Under the pieces are notes generated by a model. That model was not told the DNA's origin and ran no database searches. It worked only from the letters and a program-made list of their open reading frames with translations. Source: Oceanihabitans sp. IOP_32 (lineage in GTDB: Bacteria > Bacteroidota > Bacteroidia > Flavobacteriales > Flavobacteriaceae). From it: a stretch of 64,000 bases of DNA. Numbering within the stretch: position 1 is the stretch's first letter; each line of letters opens with the position of its first letter. The translations under genes and the position numbers were made by a program. The stretch covers positions 1,433,001 through 1,497,000 of the forward strand of contig NZ_CP040813.1 in NCBI RefSeq assembly GCF_009498295.1. Direction: 5' to 3'. Shown in pieces: positions 1-8,765 of the stretch.

Positions 1-671
1 TTGTTTAAAAAATAATAAATTCCAGATGCCGCCATACTTCCTACTCCAGCTTGTAAGAAGACCAGGTCTATAGTTTTTATATCCATATTCTCTTCTAATT
101 CTTTAAACATTGTTAAATAACCTGCCATTATTAAACTGGGAATGTATGTATAATCTGCCCATGCGGTATCTTGAATTAATGTCCATTTATTAGCTTTACT
201 AGCGTCTTTAGCTTGTTGGCAAGCTTCATGGTAATTCCCATTTACTTGAATCACTTTAGCACCGTATTCCTCAATGGCTTTAATGCGTTCTGTTGTGGTG
301 TGCTTAGGCACAAAAATAACTGCCTTTTTCCCCGATCTTGTTGCCGACCAAGCTACTGCTCGTCCATGATTTCCATCTGTTGCTGTGCAAAATGTTACTA
401 TGCTATGATCTTTTTCTAAAGATTGATTTATGGCGTAAGATGCTCCCAAAACCTTAAAAGCATTTAATCCAAATCTATGAGATTCATCTTTTACATAAAT
501 ATTTCCCACTTGATATTTCTCAGATAAGTTTGGAAGCTGAACTAATGGAGTTGGCTTATAGCCATCTATAGATTTATGAAAATTAAGAGCATTATACTTT
601 TTGAGAACGCCAACTGTTTCGTCGTTTACAATAATATTATTTGGTGTGTTTTTATAATATCTCTCCGTCAT
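1..671 (-). CDS. Diaminopropionate ammonia-lyase-like PLP enzyme (partial)
   Basis: The reverse strand opens with ATG at 671 and stays open to the window edge, so about 223 N-terminal residues are visible and the C-terminus is missing. The stretch near residues 72-90 reads KDESHRFGLNAFKVLGASYA, which resembles the PLP-lysine region of diaminopropionate ammonia-lyase (fold-type II PLP enzymes that split 2,3-diaminopropionate to pyruvate and ammonia); the Lys in this motif would be the Schiff-base residue. A later ATDGNHGRAVAW stretch fits the phosphate-cradling loop of the same family. Serine/threonine dehydratase-like relatives are the main alternative. It is likely cytoplasmic. It is transcribed alone, with 320 bp of gene-free sequence upstream. 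Confidence 0.8.
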   Translation of the reverse strand, partial: MTERYYKNTPNNIIVNDETVGVLKKYNALNFHKSIDGYKPTPLVQLPNLSEKYQVGNIYVKDESHRFGLNAFKVLGASYAINQSLEKDHSIVTFCTATDGNHGRAVAWSATRSGKKAVIFVPKHTTTERIKAIEEYGAKVIQVNGNYHEACQQAKDASKANKWTLIQDTAWADYTYIPSLIMAGYLTMFKELEENMDIKTIDLVFLQAGVGSMAASGIYYFLN

Positions 672-991
672 AATTTGTTTCTTTTTTTTTAACTCCTTCA
701 AACTGCATCTTACATAAAAAACTGACTGCTAATATATTATAGCTAATATACAGGTTTTAAATAAATTTAATATGATTTACGCTTTTGAAAGTTTATTTGG
801 TCTACGGGTTATAATTTAAAAATAGTATGGCGATTTGATTCTATGTCGTTTAGGAACCTAATAATGACAAGAATTTTAAACAGTCTTAGGGATTAGAAGC
901 AGAGCAAAACAGGCCTAGTAGCCTATTGAGCGACCATAATTTAACAGGTTAAAAAATTGAAGCCCCAAAAACCTTAAAGATTTATTACTGT
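672..991. other. Gene-free spacer
   Basis: This AT-rich stretch lies between the ammonia-lyase-like start and the stop of the PL14-like lipoprotein gene. It should hold the promoter of the former, but I see no convincing TTG/TAnnTTTG pair. A tiny hairpin (AGGC/GCCT) lies near 930. There is no ORF of note. Confidence 0.5.
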
Positions 992-1771
992 TTACCATTT
1001 TATTTTTAAATCATCCATAAGAATATAGGTATCAAACTGAGAAGGCGTCGAACCGCCAATATAGGTGTCTAACCAAACAGATCTAATATGAACGGAGTTC
1101 TTATTTCTAAATTTCCATGAGTTAGAATGGTATATTTCATCTCCATCAACAGAAAAAATCAATATGCCATTGCTTTTATTTATCTCATTCATTTTAATAT
1201 AAAGCTTCAAGGTGTAAGTCTGCTCCTTGTTTAAAGAAAAATCGGGGTTTATAGTTGTTCCATAAGTCTCAGACATTCCGGGGTGATACACATATAATCC
1301 AATTGGTATATTCCCTTCATTGTTTTCACCAGCATGAGCAATTCTAACAGACCAACTATTTTGACTTGTAACTTTTCTTCCGCCCCAACCTGCACTTCGG
1401 TCGTAAATACCTTCAAAACCAGAAAATTTTCCAGCCTCATGATCCACTCCATTTTTTTGAAAATTTTCTGCTAACCAAATAGTAAATTCTATCTCCGCTT
1501 CATTGGGTTCGCCACCATTATTTTTAAACCAAAATTTCCGACCTAACCCCTTATGTTCATTAGCTTTAATAGGTGATTTAAGTTGCTCGTTTTCTAAATA
1601 AGAAGGGTCGTCTCCAAATGACGGTAGATCAATTAGCTGGGTCGAATCTTTAAAATCGAATTCTCTTAAATAATTATTTAAGCCATAAAGTCCGGTATCG
1701 GATTGATGAGCAGTTTTGTTACATCCAAATAAAAGAAACACAACCATAACTATAAATATTACATTTTTCAT
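992..1771 (-). CDS. PL14-like polysaccharide lyase family lipoprotein
   Basis: This 259-residue lipoprotein has a short hydrophobic signal and lipobox LLFGC (Cys17), so it is probably membrane-anchored and faces the periplasm or cell surface. The body has the pattern of the polysaccharide lyase 14-like beta-jelly-roll: AGKFSGFEG near 113-121, a Gly/Trp-rich WGG segment near 129, a YVYHPG strand near 160, and near 232 VWLDTYIGGS, matching the conserved late strand of that fold. By family analogy it would bind or cleave an acidic polysaccharide such as alginate, but the substrate is not visible here. It is a single gene flanked by spacers. The fold assignment is moderately sure; catalytic activity is only inferred. 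Confidence 0.65.
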   Translation of the reverse strand: MKNVIFIVMVVFLLFGCNKTAHQSDTGLYGLNNYLREFDFKDSTQLIDLPSFGDDPSYLENEQLKSPIKANEHKGLGRKFWFKNNGGEPNEAEIEFTIWLAENFQKNGVDHEAGKFSGFEGIYDRSAGWGGRKVTSQNSWSVRIAHAGENNEGNIPIGLYVYHPGMSETYGTTINPDFSLNKEQTYTLKLYIKMNEINKSNGILIFSVDGDEIYHSNSWKFRNKNSVHIRSVWLDTYIGGSTPSQFDTYILMDDLKIKW

Positions 1772-1825
1772 ATTGATTGCTGTTAAGGGTGTTTAAAAGA
1801 AAAGTAGGGTAGATGGATACCCCCT

Positions 1826-1871
1826 TATACCAAATTAACAATACGACATTTCAAAATTAAATTGGGATAAG
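1826..1871. repeat. Short palindrome, remnant of the 165-bp MITE-like family
   Basis: CTTATACCAAATTAA at 1826-1840 pairs with TTAAATTGGGATAAG at 1857-1871 (13 of 15 positions). Between them lies ACGACAT, as in the arms of the longer elements at 23384 and 43774. It looks like an internally deleted copy. It lies downstream of the VOC gene and may also act as its transcript end. Confidence 0.55.
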
Positions 1872-2007
1872 CCCACTAAATTTCGCAATACAGCAACTCG
1901 TTAAAAACAAAAACGCCCTAAAGAAGGCGAATTTGAAGTTTAATTCATGTAAATCTATGACTTTTGCAATGGATACCGATATTGCGCACAGTTTTGGCAT
2001 TCTGTTT

Positions 2008-2397
2008 TTACGATTGCGAATGCACTCCAAACATATTACCCTCAGTATCGTATGCCAAGACCATAAATCCGTGTTCACCAAGTGATTGTTTTGATTTAAA
2101 CACTTTTCCTCCCGCATTTTTTATTCGGCCTTCTTCGATAGCGCAGTCTTCGCTCCTAAAATAGACAATCGTAGAATTTCCACCTGCTTCAAATCCTTTC
2201 ATTTTTACCAAGGCTCCACTGGCACCATCCTGTTCCATTTCCATCGGGAAAGCCCACATCTCCACCTCATCTTTTATATCGGCTGGCATTGGCAATTCAG
2301 TCAATTTTATATCTAGTACGTGTTCATAGAAATGTTTCGCTCTATTTAGGTCGTTAATATGTATTTCAAACCAAACTACTGGATTTTTTGCTTTCAT
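2008..2397 (-). CDS. VOC (glyoxalase/bleomycin-resistance fold) family protein
   Basis: This is a 129-residue single-domain protein with the paired beta-alpha-beta-beta-beta layout of the vicinal oxygen chelate superfamily. The N-terminal half begins VVWFEIHINDLNRAKHFYEHV, and the second half ends YDTEGNMFGVHS, the usual D-x-x-G-N-x-F-G-L ending of this family. Candidate metal ligands are few, so it may not be a true glyoxalase. Substrate and reaction are unknown. It lies 77 bp downstream of the Crp-like regulator on the same strand and may be co-transcribed and controlled by it, which is an inference from position only. Confidence 0.85.
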   Translation of the reverse strand: MKAKNPVVWFEIHINDLNRAKHFYEHVLDIKLTELPMPADIKDEVEMWAFPMEMEQDGASGALVKMKGFEAGGNSTIVYFRSEDCAIEEGRIKNAGGKVFKSKQSLGEHGFMVLAYDTEGNMFGVHSQS

Positions 2398-2474
2398 GTT
2401 TTTATGATTTTTAATTATACCCCTTAAAATTAATCAGATTTATTATAAAAAATCTTGCCATATGACAGTAAAAA

Positions 2475-3053
2475 TTAATCGAAAAGAATTTCTTTTCGTA
2501 TTCGGCTCAATGAGGTATCTGTAATTCCCAAGTAGGAAGCCATATGCTTTATTGAGGCATGACGAAGGACTGCAGGTTTATCATTTATCAATGTGTTATA
2601 CCTTTGCGTTGCGTTTTGGGTTAGCATTTCCATTTTACGTTGCTTTAAAACAAATAATTGTCCAGACATCCACGCTCTTCCCCATTCTCGAAAGCCCTCT
2701 ATTTTATGAAACAGTTCTTGAAATTTATCGAATTCTATTTGCCAAGCCACTCCGTTAGTGAGTGCGACTATATTTTCTATAGTGGGCACCCTTTGAAATA
2801 GAGAAGACACCTCAATGGAAATTTCGTTTGTGCTGTAAAAATCAGTTGTAATTTCCTTTCCATTAAAATCGTGAACGTATGCTCTTACTAATCCTTTTTC
2901 AATTAAACCATATGAATTCGCCATTTTACCACTTTCCAAAAACAATCTGCCTTTTGAGAAATTAATTTTCTCGTGCGCATCCATAATTTCATTTAAGTCG
3001 TTTTTCGCAATTAATGGATGGTTGTAAATGGATTGAAAAAAGTTAATATTCAT
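2475..3053 (-). CDS. Crp/Fnr family transcriptional regulator
   Basis: The 192-residue protein has an N-terminal cyclic-nucleotide-binding-like beta-roll (about residues 25-115, with the typical LFLESGKMANSYGLIEKGLV segment). A C-terminal part, HMASYLGITDTSLSRIRKEI (about 168-188), fits the recognition helix of a winged HTH. This short form, lacking Fnr cysteines and with a degenerate phosphate cassette, is common in Bacteroidota, and most members have no known ligand. It lies upstream of the VOC gene in the same direction. Targets cannot be told from the sequence. Confidence 0.85.
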   Translation of the reverse strand: MNINFFQSIYNHPLIAKNDLNEIMDAHEKINFSKGRLFLESGKMANSYGLIEKGLVRAYVHDFNGKEITTDFYSTNEISIEVSSLFQRVPTIENIVALTNGVAWQIEFDKFQELFHKIEGFREWGRAWMSGQLFVLKQRKMEMLTQNATQRYNTLINDKPAVLRHASIKHMASYLGITDTSLSRIRKEILFD

Positions 3054-3868
3054 AATTTATGGTATCAAAATTTTTATTGTAGCTTTCTCACGAACTTAAA
3101 ATTAGTGTTTTATAATAACATTATCAGTTCATCCAAATTTATCAATTTGTTTTTATATTCTTTTAAGGACACCCATTTTCTTTTAGCTTCAGGCACAAAT
3201 AGCGTTCTAAATTTTATAATAAGCAATTCCTAATTTAAGCATTTTTAAAATATTAATCGCCAATATATAACCGTTAACATCCTAGAATTAACAAATAGAA
3301 CTATTCGGGAACTAGACTCGAGCGTTTATAAAGTATGTGGTTTATTCTTATTACTTTTTTTATTTTGAAGGGACTGCTACATAAAAAGCATAGGCATGTT
3401 TAACGTTTAAAAAGAAATTATTTTCTGGCGCGTAATATTCTAATGCTAAGGCACAAATTTCAGCTCAACCTCCATGATTTAAGCAGTCTAAAACCGTAGC
3501 CTTAAGTGGTTATTTGTAAAGTAAAAATAATCAGCGCTGATTTGTTGCAACATTCTGCCCAATCGCATCGCTTTGCTTAGACTAACTCAAAACATTGGTT
3601 TTGAATACTTTAAATGTAAATTAAAACATTACGGCAACAAAATATTACTTATACATTTAACAAGGAAACGCGTTTTTTAGTTTTTAGTCGATATTTTGAA
3701 AAATACAGTTGTTTGTTGGAGTGTTGTTTTTTGAATTTTTGATGGCTCGTAGAACAATAAAAGCCCATAAATAGTAGTACTACTGCTGATGATTTTATGC
3801 TATTAAAAAACGAGATTGAAGAAGCCCCAAATCAACACTTTCTATAGCTTTTTAGCTTTATAAGTTAA
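3054..3868. other. Gene-free region containing repeat copy 1
   Basis: This 815-bp stretch separates the regulator start from the stop of the barrel-protein gene. Its right half is repeat copy 1 (3479-3808). The left half is AT-rich and holds no ORF I would defend; it should include the regulator's promoter. Confidence 0.6.
3479..3808. repeat. Dispersed repeat, copy 1 of 3 (about 330 bp)
   Basis: Reading the three copies side by side shows long runs shared with 7976-8195 and 9155-9418. Landmarks are CAGTCTAAAACC near the left edge, GCTGATTTGTTGCAACATTC in the middle, and TAGTAGTACTACTGCTGATG near the right edge (shared with copy 3 only). No long ORF and no clear terminal inverted repeat were found. 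Copies 1 and 2 are in the same orientation and bracket the TonB-like/GLPGLI cassette. Confidence 0.85.
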
Positions 3869-6562
3869 TTACAGTTTATAGATGATTTTAAACATAATGA
3901 TTCTTGGTAAGACAAAGGTTTTACTATCGCTTATTAAAAAGCTGTTAAAAGAATTCTGTTGCTTAAATTTAATATTGAAAAGATTGGTGGCTTGAATTTC
4001 GAAACCCCAAGGATTGTTTTCGTTCTGATAAAATAAAGAGGCGTTTGCTGTATCGAATGCAGTATTAACACGGCTATTTTTATTTTTGTAATTATCAAAA
4101 CGATAATCAGCTTTAAAAATAAAATCCGTTAAAAAATCATACTCTAAATTTATAAAAAATCGATTGTTTTCAAATTTAGACATAGAATTAAGCGCTCGAT
4201 AACTGCTGTAATCTTTGGTATAACCGATTTCTATATTAGGATAATTTTTAAAAAATGTTTCTGCACTAATCGTTGCAGATATCGATTTAGAAATATTTTT
4301 ATTGATACTATTATTAAGTATTTGAAAGAAATCGCTATAAGAAAAATTGCTTTTTAACTTATACCGTATCTTATTAATTTTTTTTGCAACACTTCCGTTT
4401 ACAGACCAATTATCCTCAGGCTCATCAAATAAAACAGGTGTGCTAAATTGATTTATGCCATTTAAAACAGTAATATTTTTAAAATGTTTTATTTTTTTAT
4501 TGAAACTAACTCCAGTATGAATATTTAAGTTTTTAAATAAGCTAAACTTATAATAATTTAAACTTGCGCTGTGGTATAATTGGTTTTCTAGACTGGTATT
4601 ACCCTTAAAAACACTATTAAAGTTGTTTAGTATAAAATTATTTGCTAATCGCTGAGCATCAGGAAAACTAGCATTTAATTTATATTTGAAATTCAAAATT
4701 TCAGTATTACTAAATTCTATTTTTGTTGTAAACTGAGGTAATAGTAAAGCTTTGTAGTTTGAAAATTTGTCGTCAAACTGTTTGGTGTTCCAATTGTAAA
4801 AATGATAATACAACATGGGTTTGAAAGTAGCGATGCCTATTTGAAACTTATATTCTAAACCTAGAAAAGTGTCTATAAAATCATAGCCAAAATCGTTGCC
4901 AAAATTTGCAGTGCTAAAATTATTGATAGCTCCGTTGCTTAATTTTTGTAAATCTTCGTTGTAAAAATCGTTAAAAGCAGCGTTAAGCCCCATACTTGTA
5001 TATAAATGATTGAAATTATTGAGCACCCAATAATCCTTAATAATGGCATTAAAGGTATGTGCTTTAGATTTTTTGGTTTGAATGATATTGTAAATATCAT
5101 CATCTTCCAAAGGAATTAAACCTTGTAAAATTTGATTATTTGTTAACCACTCGGTTATGGGTTTATCATTCTGAAAATTATAGGTTGCTTCTAGAGTTGC
5201 TGTATGCTTTTTTGATAGTTTTCTACTGTAACTTATATGCTGTTTTACATTGAGGCCTTTAATGTTTGTAAGTGTATTAATGGTATTGTTATCCGAAGGA
5301 TTTATAGTCGTTATTAAACCGTTACTAATGTTAGTTGTAACTTTTACAAAACTATTATAAGTAAAATCTTCATTATAACTAGGTCTGTAATCTAATGTTA
5401 GTTTGGCTATAGTAAAATAATTGTCAAAATTATCAGAAACTGTTCTGTCTTCAACAAAGGGATTTGTTGTACTTAAATATTTATTTAAAGTATTACTATT
5501 TGTTTGAGTTTTACTTTTTGAGCTAATAATATACCCACTTAAATCTGTATAATTATTGAGTGCCTGCCTAATATTTAAAGCTCCAAATTGATTGGTATTT
5601 GCTGTATAGTCTTGATTATTTAAGTAGCGTGCAAAATCGCTTTTAAATAAACTAAAATAACTGCTAGCATCCCGCATTAACTTACCAAAACCTCCTTCAA
5701 ACTCTAAATAATCTCTAAACGAGAAGCTTTTAACACCTTGATTGTTTAAATCTCCTATAAAATTTACATTTGTTTTTGGGCTATAAAAAAATATATTGGG
5801 ATGTAGAACATATATATCTTCTATGCCTGCTCCAGCCTCAATGTCGCCAAAAACAAATTTCTTTTTATTGGCTTTCAATTTAATATTCATTGCCATATCT
5901 TCATTGTCCTCCAAACCTTTAAGCATAGCAACGTCATTGTAGTTGTCTAAAACCTCAATTTTGTCTACGGCATCGGCAGGAATATTATTTACTGCTAATT
6001 TACTATCGCCAGTAAAAAACATTTTATCCTCCACCAGTACTTTAGTCACTTTTTTTCCTTGCACAGTAACATTGCCGACTCGATCTACCTCAACCCCTGG
6101 TAATTTTTTTAATGCATCCCTTAGTTTGCGTTCTTCGCCAGTAACAAAACGGCTCACATCGTAAGTTATGGTGTCTTTTTTTACTATTACTGGAGGTGTG
6201 TAATTTAAAGTAATGACATCAAGCTTATTTAAAGCTTCTGAAAGTAAAAAGTTTTTATTAATATTTTGGGTTTTAGAAGTTATATTTATGGTTTGCGTTT
6301 TATAGCCTAAATAGCTAACCGTAACCTCATAGCTTTGATTTTTACTTAAACCCAGTTTGTATGTGCCATTATCTTGAGTACTTGCAAAGCGTACATTTTC
6401 AGTTTCACTTTTTGGTATAGCTAATATATTGGCATAAGCTAAAGGGTTTTCCAGAGTATCTGTAACTTTTCCAAATATGAGTATTTGCTGTGCGTAAGAC
6501 GAAGGGCTTATTAGCAGAAAGCTTAAAACAAAGAAATGTATAATTTTTTTTCTGTAGCCCAA
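3869..6562 (-). CDS. TonB-dependent-receptor-like outer-membrane beta-barrel protein
   Basis: The 897-residue protein has an N-terminal signal peptide ending SSYAQ. It is followed by a carboxypeptidase-regulatory-like beta-sandwich (about 28-110), a plug-like domain (about 125-230, with LRDALKKLPGVEVDRVGNV) and a long C-terminal stretch of alternating aromatic strands ending in a hydrophobic strand, as in outer-membrane barrels. It is the type of receptor often encoded next to GLPGLI proteins in Flavobacteria. Substrate is unknown. No ATG is available near the signal peptide: an in-frame TAA lies just upstream and the first usable codon is TTG at 6562. The gene starts 19 bp after the end of a GLPGLI pseudogene, suggesting they once formed one operon with the genes at 6918 and 7651. 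Confidence 0.85.
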   Translation of the reverse strand: MGYRKKIIHFFVLSFLLISPSSYAQQILIFGKVTDTLENPLAYANILAIPKSETENVRFASTQDNGTYKLGLSKNQSYEVTVSYLGYKTQTINITSKTQNINKNFLLSEALNKLDVITLNYTPPVIVKKDTITYDVSRFVTGEERKLRDALKKLPGVEVDRVGNVTVQGKKVTKVLVEDKMFFTGDSKLAVNNIPADAVDKIEVLDNYNDVAMLKGLEDNEDMAMNIKLKANKKKFVFGDIEAGAGIEDIYVLHPNIFFYSPKTNVNFIGDLNNQGVKSFSFRDYLEFEGGFGKLMRDASSYFSLFKSDFARYLNNQDYTANTNQFGALNIRQALNNYTDLSGYIISSKSKTQTNSNTLNKYLSTTNPFVEDRTVSDNFDNYFTIAKLTLDYRPSYNEDFTYNSFVKVTTNISNGLITTINPSDNNTINTLTNIKGLNVKQHISYSRKLSKKHTATLEATYNFQNDKPITEWLTNNQILQGLIPLEDDDIYNIIQTKKSKAHTFNAIIKDYWVLNNFNHLYTSMGLNAAFNDFYNEDLQKLSNGAINNFSTANFGNDFGYDFIDTFLGLEYKFQIGIATFKPMLYYHFYNWNTKQFDDKFSNYKALLLPQFTTKIEFSNTEILNFKYKLNASFPDAQRLANNFILNNFNSVFKGNTSLENQLYHSASLNYYKFSLFKNLNIHTGVSFNKKIKHFKNITVLNGINQFSTPVLFDEPEDNWSVNGSVAKKINKIRYKLKSNFSYSDFFQILNNSINKNISKSISATISAETFFKNYPNIEIGYTKDYSSYRALNSMSKFENNRFFINLEYDFLTDFIFKADYRFDNYKNKNSRVNTAFDTANASLFYQNENNPWGFEIQATNLFNIKFKQQNSFNSFLISDSKTFVLPRIIMFKIIYKL

Positions 6563-6581
6563 ATTTTAATTCAATTATTTC

Positions 6582-6905
6582 TTAAAAGCGCGACCTCATG
6601 GTAATAATAAATTTCTCTCCATTAGCTTTAGTAAAGCTATACTTTTCTTTTGTTTCTCTGTTCTCATTATATTCACTTTGAGTTCCAAAAAGTAAACCTG
6701 CAATTTTTAGCTTAAAATCAATTGTATTTAAAGCATTTAACACTCTAAATATTGATTTTTTCTAATTAAAAAGTAATTTAAATTCAATATTCTTAGACTT
6801 ATTTAAAGCTTCTTTAATCATATTTATTTCTGATCTCGCGTTTTTTTATCTGCTTTTTGAGTTGCACTTGACTCAACCTTAAATAATACGTTTGATTCGA
6901 TTTTT
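6582..6905 (-). pseudogene. Decayed GLPGLI-family gene
   Basis: Conceptual translation gives pieces that align in order with residues about 22-110 of the intact GLPGLI protein at 6918-7637. A first piece (VLFKVESSATQKADKKT...) runs from about 6892 to 6827 and loses frame before an ATG at 6821. The next piece, with IEFKLLFN, matches FEFELLFN of the intact gene and hits an in-frame TAG. The last piece runs KKSIFRVLNALNTID... to the TAA at 6582. So at least one frameshift and one nonsense codon are present, and the part that would carry the GLPGLI signature is gone. It sits between the intact paralogue and the barrel gene, as expected after tandem duplication and decay. Confidence 0.7.
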
Positions 6906-6917
6906 TAAAAAACTTCT

Positions 6918-7637
6918 TTAAAACCCAAACTCCTCAATTTTTTCCAAAACATAATCTTGAAATTCTGAAACCGTTATTTTTTTACCTTTCGTAGGTCTAA
7001 TAATTGTTATTGGTGCTTTAGAAAAACTTATCTTACTGGCATAATAAATAATGTCTTCCTCTTGAAGCTCTAAAATTAGTCCAGGTAGTCCGGCATAACC
7101 TTTAGGGCCCTGATTTAATGGAATATCTGGGCAAAACCACGCAGTAATTTTCCTGTCTTTTCTAATTGTTTTATCTTTTTTTAGCACAGCAGTCGCTTTA
7201 TAACATACATAACCCTCTATTGCTTTACGCTCTTTGGTTATATGCCATTCTATAGAGTTAAACCTTGAATGAATTAAAAAAAGTTCTCCTAAAAAAGGTC
7301 TTTCATTAATTTTTAAGTCTAATGTTTTATTTAAATAATACGTTTCTTCGGCTCCAGAAAACAATTTAGCAGACTTCGATGCGAATGTTTCTTCTTCGCC
7401 TACAAGTAAATTATCTTTTATTTTAAACAAAGATTCATTGTTTTGATTAAAAAGCAATTCAAATTCAAATTGCACAACATACTTAGCAGACTCATTAAGC
7501 ATGGCTCCCACCTTATTTACATCTTTTTTATTATAATCTGAATTTACATTTATTTTATATTCAATTATACCAGAATTGGCTTGTGAGTTCACTGCTAAAA
7601 CAAAAAAAACATAAATAAGAGAAAACCAATATTTCAT
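6918..7637 (-). CDS. GLPGLI family protein
   Basis: This secreted protein of 239 residues has a signal peptide ending near VNSQA (about residue 20). It carries the family-naming motif: YAGLPGLILEL at 181-191, preceded by AWFCPDIPLNQGPKGY, as in TIGR01200 members. These are Bacteroidota proteins of unknown biochemical role, usually encoded beside TonB-receptor-like barrels. Here the neighbours are a small secreted peptide 13 bp upstream (7651) and, downstream, a decayed paralogue and a barrel gene. That arrangement suggests a periplasmic or surface partner of the barrel. The C-terminus stops at EEFGF. Confidence 0.92.
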   Translation of the reverse strand: MKYWFSLIYVFFVLAVNSQANSGIIEYKINVNSDYNKKDVNKVGAMLNESAKYVVQFEFELLFNQNNESLFKIKDNLLVGEEETFASKSAKLFSGAEETYYLNKTLDLKINERPFLGELFLIHSRFNSIEWHITKERKAIEGYVCYKATAVLKKDKTIRKDRKITAWFCPDIPLNQGPKGYAGLPGLILELQEEDIIYYASKISFSKAPITIIRPTKGKKITVSEFQDYVLEKIEEFGF

Positions 7638-7650
7638 ATCAAAGTTAAAT

Positions 7651-7857
7651 TTACCAAGTTAAACAGTCATTATAGGCCCATATTGCCAGTTCCATAGCTC
7701 GTCCTGAATTACCGTGCCTTGACATACTTCCTTCATATACTGCACCAGCAAATTCATAACACTCGCTGTTTGGTATTTCTTCTTCACTCGCATTTAGACC
7801 ATAAGAACTACCCATTAAAAAAAACACTACCATAAAAATATTTAATACTTTTTTCAT
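7651..7857 (-). CDS. Small secreted peptide, unknown function
   Basis: This is a 68-residue ORF with an ATG start, a clear signal peptide (MKKVLNIFMVVFFLMGSSYG, cleavage near residues 20-24) and a mature part of about 45 residues with two Cys (in NSECYEFAG and YNDCLTW) that could form one disulfide. I do not recognise the family. It is only 13 bp upstream of the GLPGLI gene on the same strand and is probably its first operon gene. Repeat copy 2 begins about 120 bp upstream. The signal peptide and tight spacing make it likely real. Confidence 0.65.
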   Translation of the reverse strand: MKKVLNIFMVVFFLMGSSYGLNASEEEIPNSECYEFAGAVYEGSMSRHGNSGRAMELAIWAYNDCLTW

Positions 7858-7975
7858 AATTTCTAAAATTTTAAACCAGTTAAATTTGTTTTATAACCAG
7901 TTGGTTAAACTAAATAATCGCGGAGTCTAAGCAGTCTAAATTTTTAGTCTAATAATGTGAAGTCTATTTCCTAGC

Positions 7976-8195
7976 TTAAGCAGTCTAAAACCATAGCCTT
8001 AAGTGGTTATTTGTAAAGTAAAAATAATCAGCGCTGATTTGTTGCAACATTCTGCCCAATCCCATCACTCTGCCTAGACTAAAACAAAGCTCTGATTTTG
8101 AACACTTTAAATGTAAAAAAAAATATTAGGGCAGCAAAATATTTCTTATAAATTTTACAAGAAAACGTGTTTTTTTGTTTTTAATCGATATTTTT
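7976..8195. repeat. Dispersed repeat, copy 2 of 3 (about 220 bp)
   Basis: It matches the left two thirds of copy 1 in the same orientation, including CAGTCTAAAACC, AGTGGTTATTTGTAAAG and GCTGATTTGTTGCAAC. It loses similarity after about 8195, before the CTACTGCTGATG segment. It lies upstream of the small secreted peptide/GLPGLI cassette, so its 3' edge may contain that cassette's promoter. Confidence 0.85.
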
Positions 8196-8326
8196 GTAGA
8201 AAAATAGGACAGGCTTTTTTTTGTATCACAAAGACTTTTATCAAATGATAATCTGTCCATTTCGTTTTTAATGCCAACGTTTTGATATATGATATGAAAA
8301 GTAGCAGATTTATATTTGCTAATATT

Positions 8327-8400
8327 CGGTTTATAAATAAAGATAGCAGAAAAGAATCTAACTTTAAATTTGGCTCTTAACTGCTATTTTTTATAAACCG
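8327..8400. repeat. Long imperfect inverted repeat
   Basis: CGGTTTATAAATAAAGATAGCAG starts the left arm at 8327 and CTGCTATTTTTTATAAACCG is the right arm at 8381-8400, with about 30 bp between. The left arm has a few extra bases. It lies just downstream of the lipoprotein stop at 8419 on the minus strand. It could end that transcript, although no T-run follows, or be the footprint of a small element. Confidence 0.5.
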
Positions 8401-8418
8401 TGTTTTTGTAGGAAGTAT

Positions 8419-8757
8419 TTATAGCCCATATTCAATTTTTAATTTGCCTTTAGTTGCTTTGTAAGGTTCAAAAACCCAAATAATATTTTCAGTACCATAA
8501 TAATCACCATTTATTAGAGTGTCTATACTGCCAGATAAATTAATATCATAATATCCTTTTCTCTTTATTTTAATAGTGTCATTGGAAAAACCATTTACTT
8601 TAATATAAAACGAATTATAAATTTTCGAACTTAATGGCTTGAGGGTATCTATTCTTTCATTAGAAAAATCTGTTATTGTAAATTTTGAAATATCTTTATT
8701 ACGATTATTTTCACAAGAAAAAATTAAAAATAATATTATTAAAATTCTATTTTTCAT
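8419..8757 (-). CDS. Small lipoprotein, possible immunity partner
   Basis: This is a 112-residue lipoprotein with signal and lipobox LIFSC (Cys15), then a short beta-rich domain without a recognised family. It begins 8 bp after the stop of the DUF6973-like ORF, so the two are almost surely co-transcribed. A toxin-tail fragment followed directly by a small lipoprotein is the layout of an effector and its periplasmic immunity protein. That role is an inference from position; nothing in its own sequence proves it. Confidence 0.6.
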   Translation of the reverse strand: MKNRILIILFLIFSCENNRNKDISKFTITDFSNERIDTLKPLSSKIYNSFYIKVNGFSNDTIKIKRKGYYDINLSGSIDTLINGDYYGTENIIWVFEPYKATKGKLKIEYGL

Positions 8758-8765
8758 CTATTAGT

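Larger units (their letters stand above)
7858..8418. other. Gene-free region with repeat copy 2 and an inverted repeat
   Basis: No ORF of note lies in these 561 bp. They contain repeat copy 2 (7976-8195) and the inverted repeat at 8327-8400. The stretch at 7921-7975 also has extra short echoes of the copy-2 edge (AGCAGTCTAAA and TAGTCTAA), so the left boundary looks partly reduplicated. Confidence 0.6.

Noticed and set aside
1857-2164. Short ORFs on both strands beside the VOC gene
   Set aside because: They are shadows of the VOC gene in other frames or cover the short palindrome.
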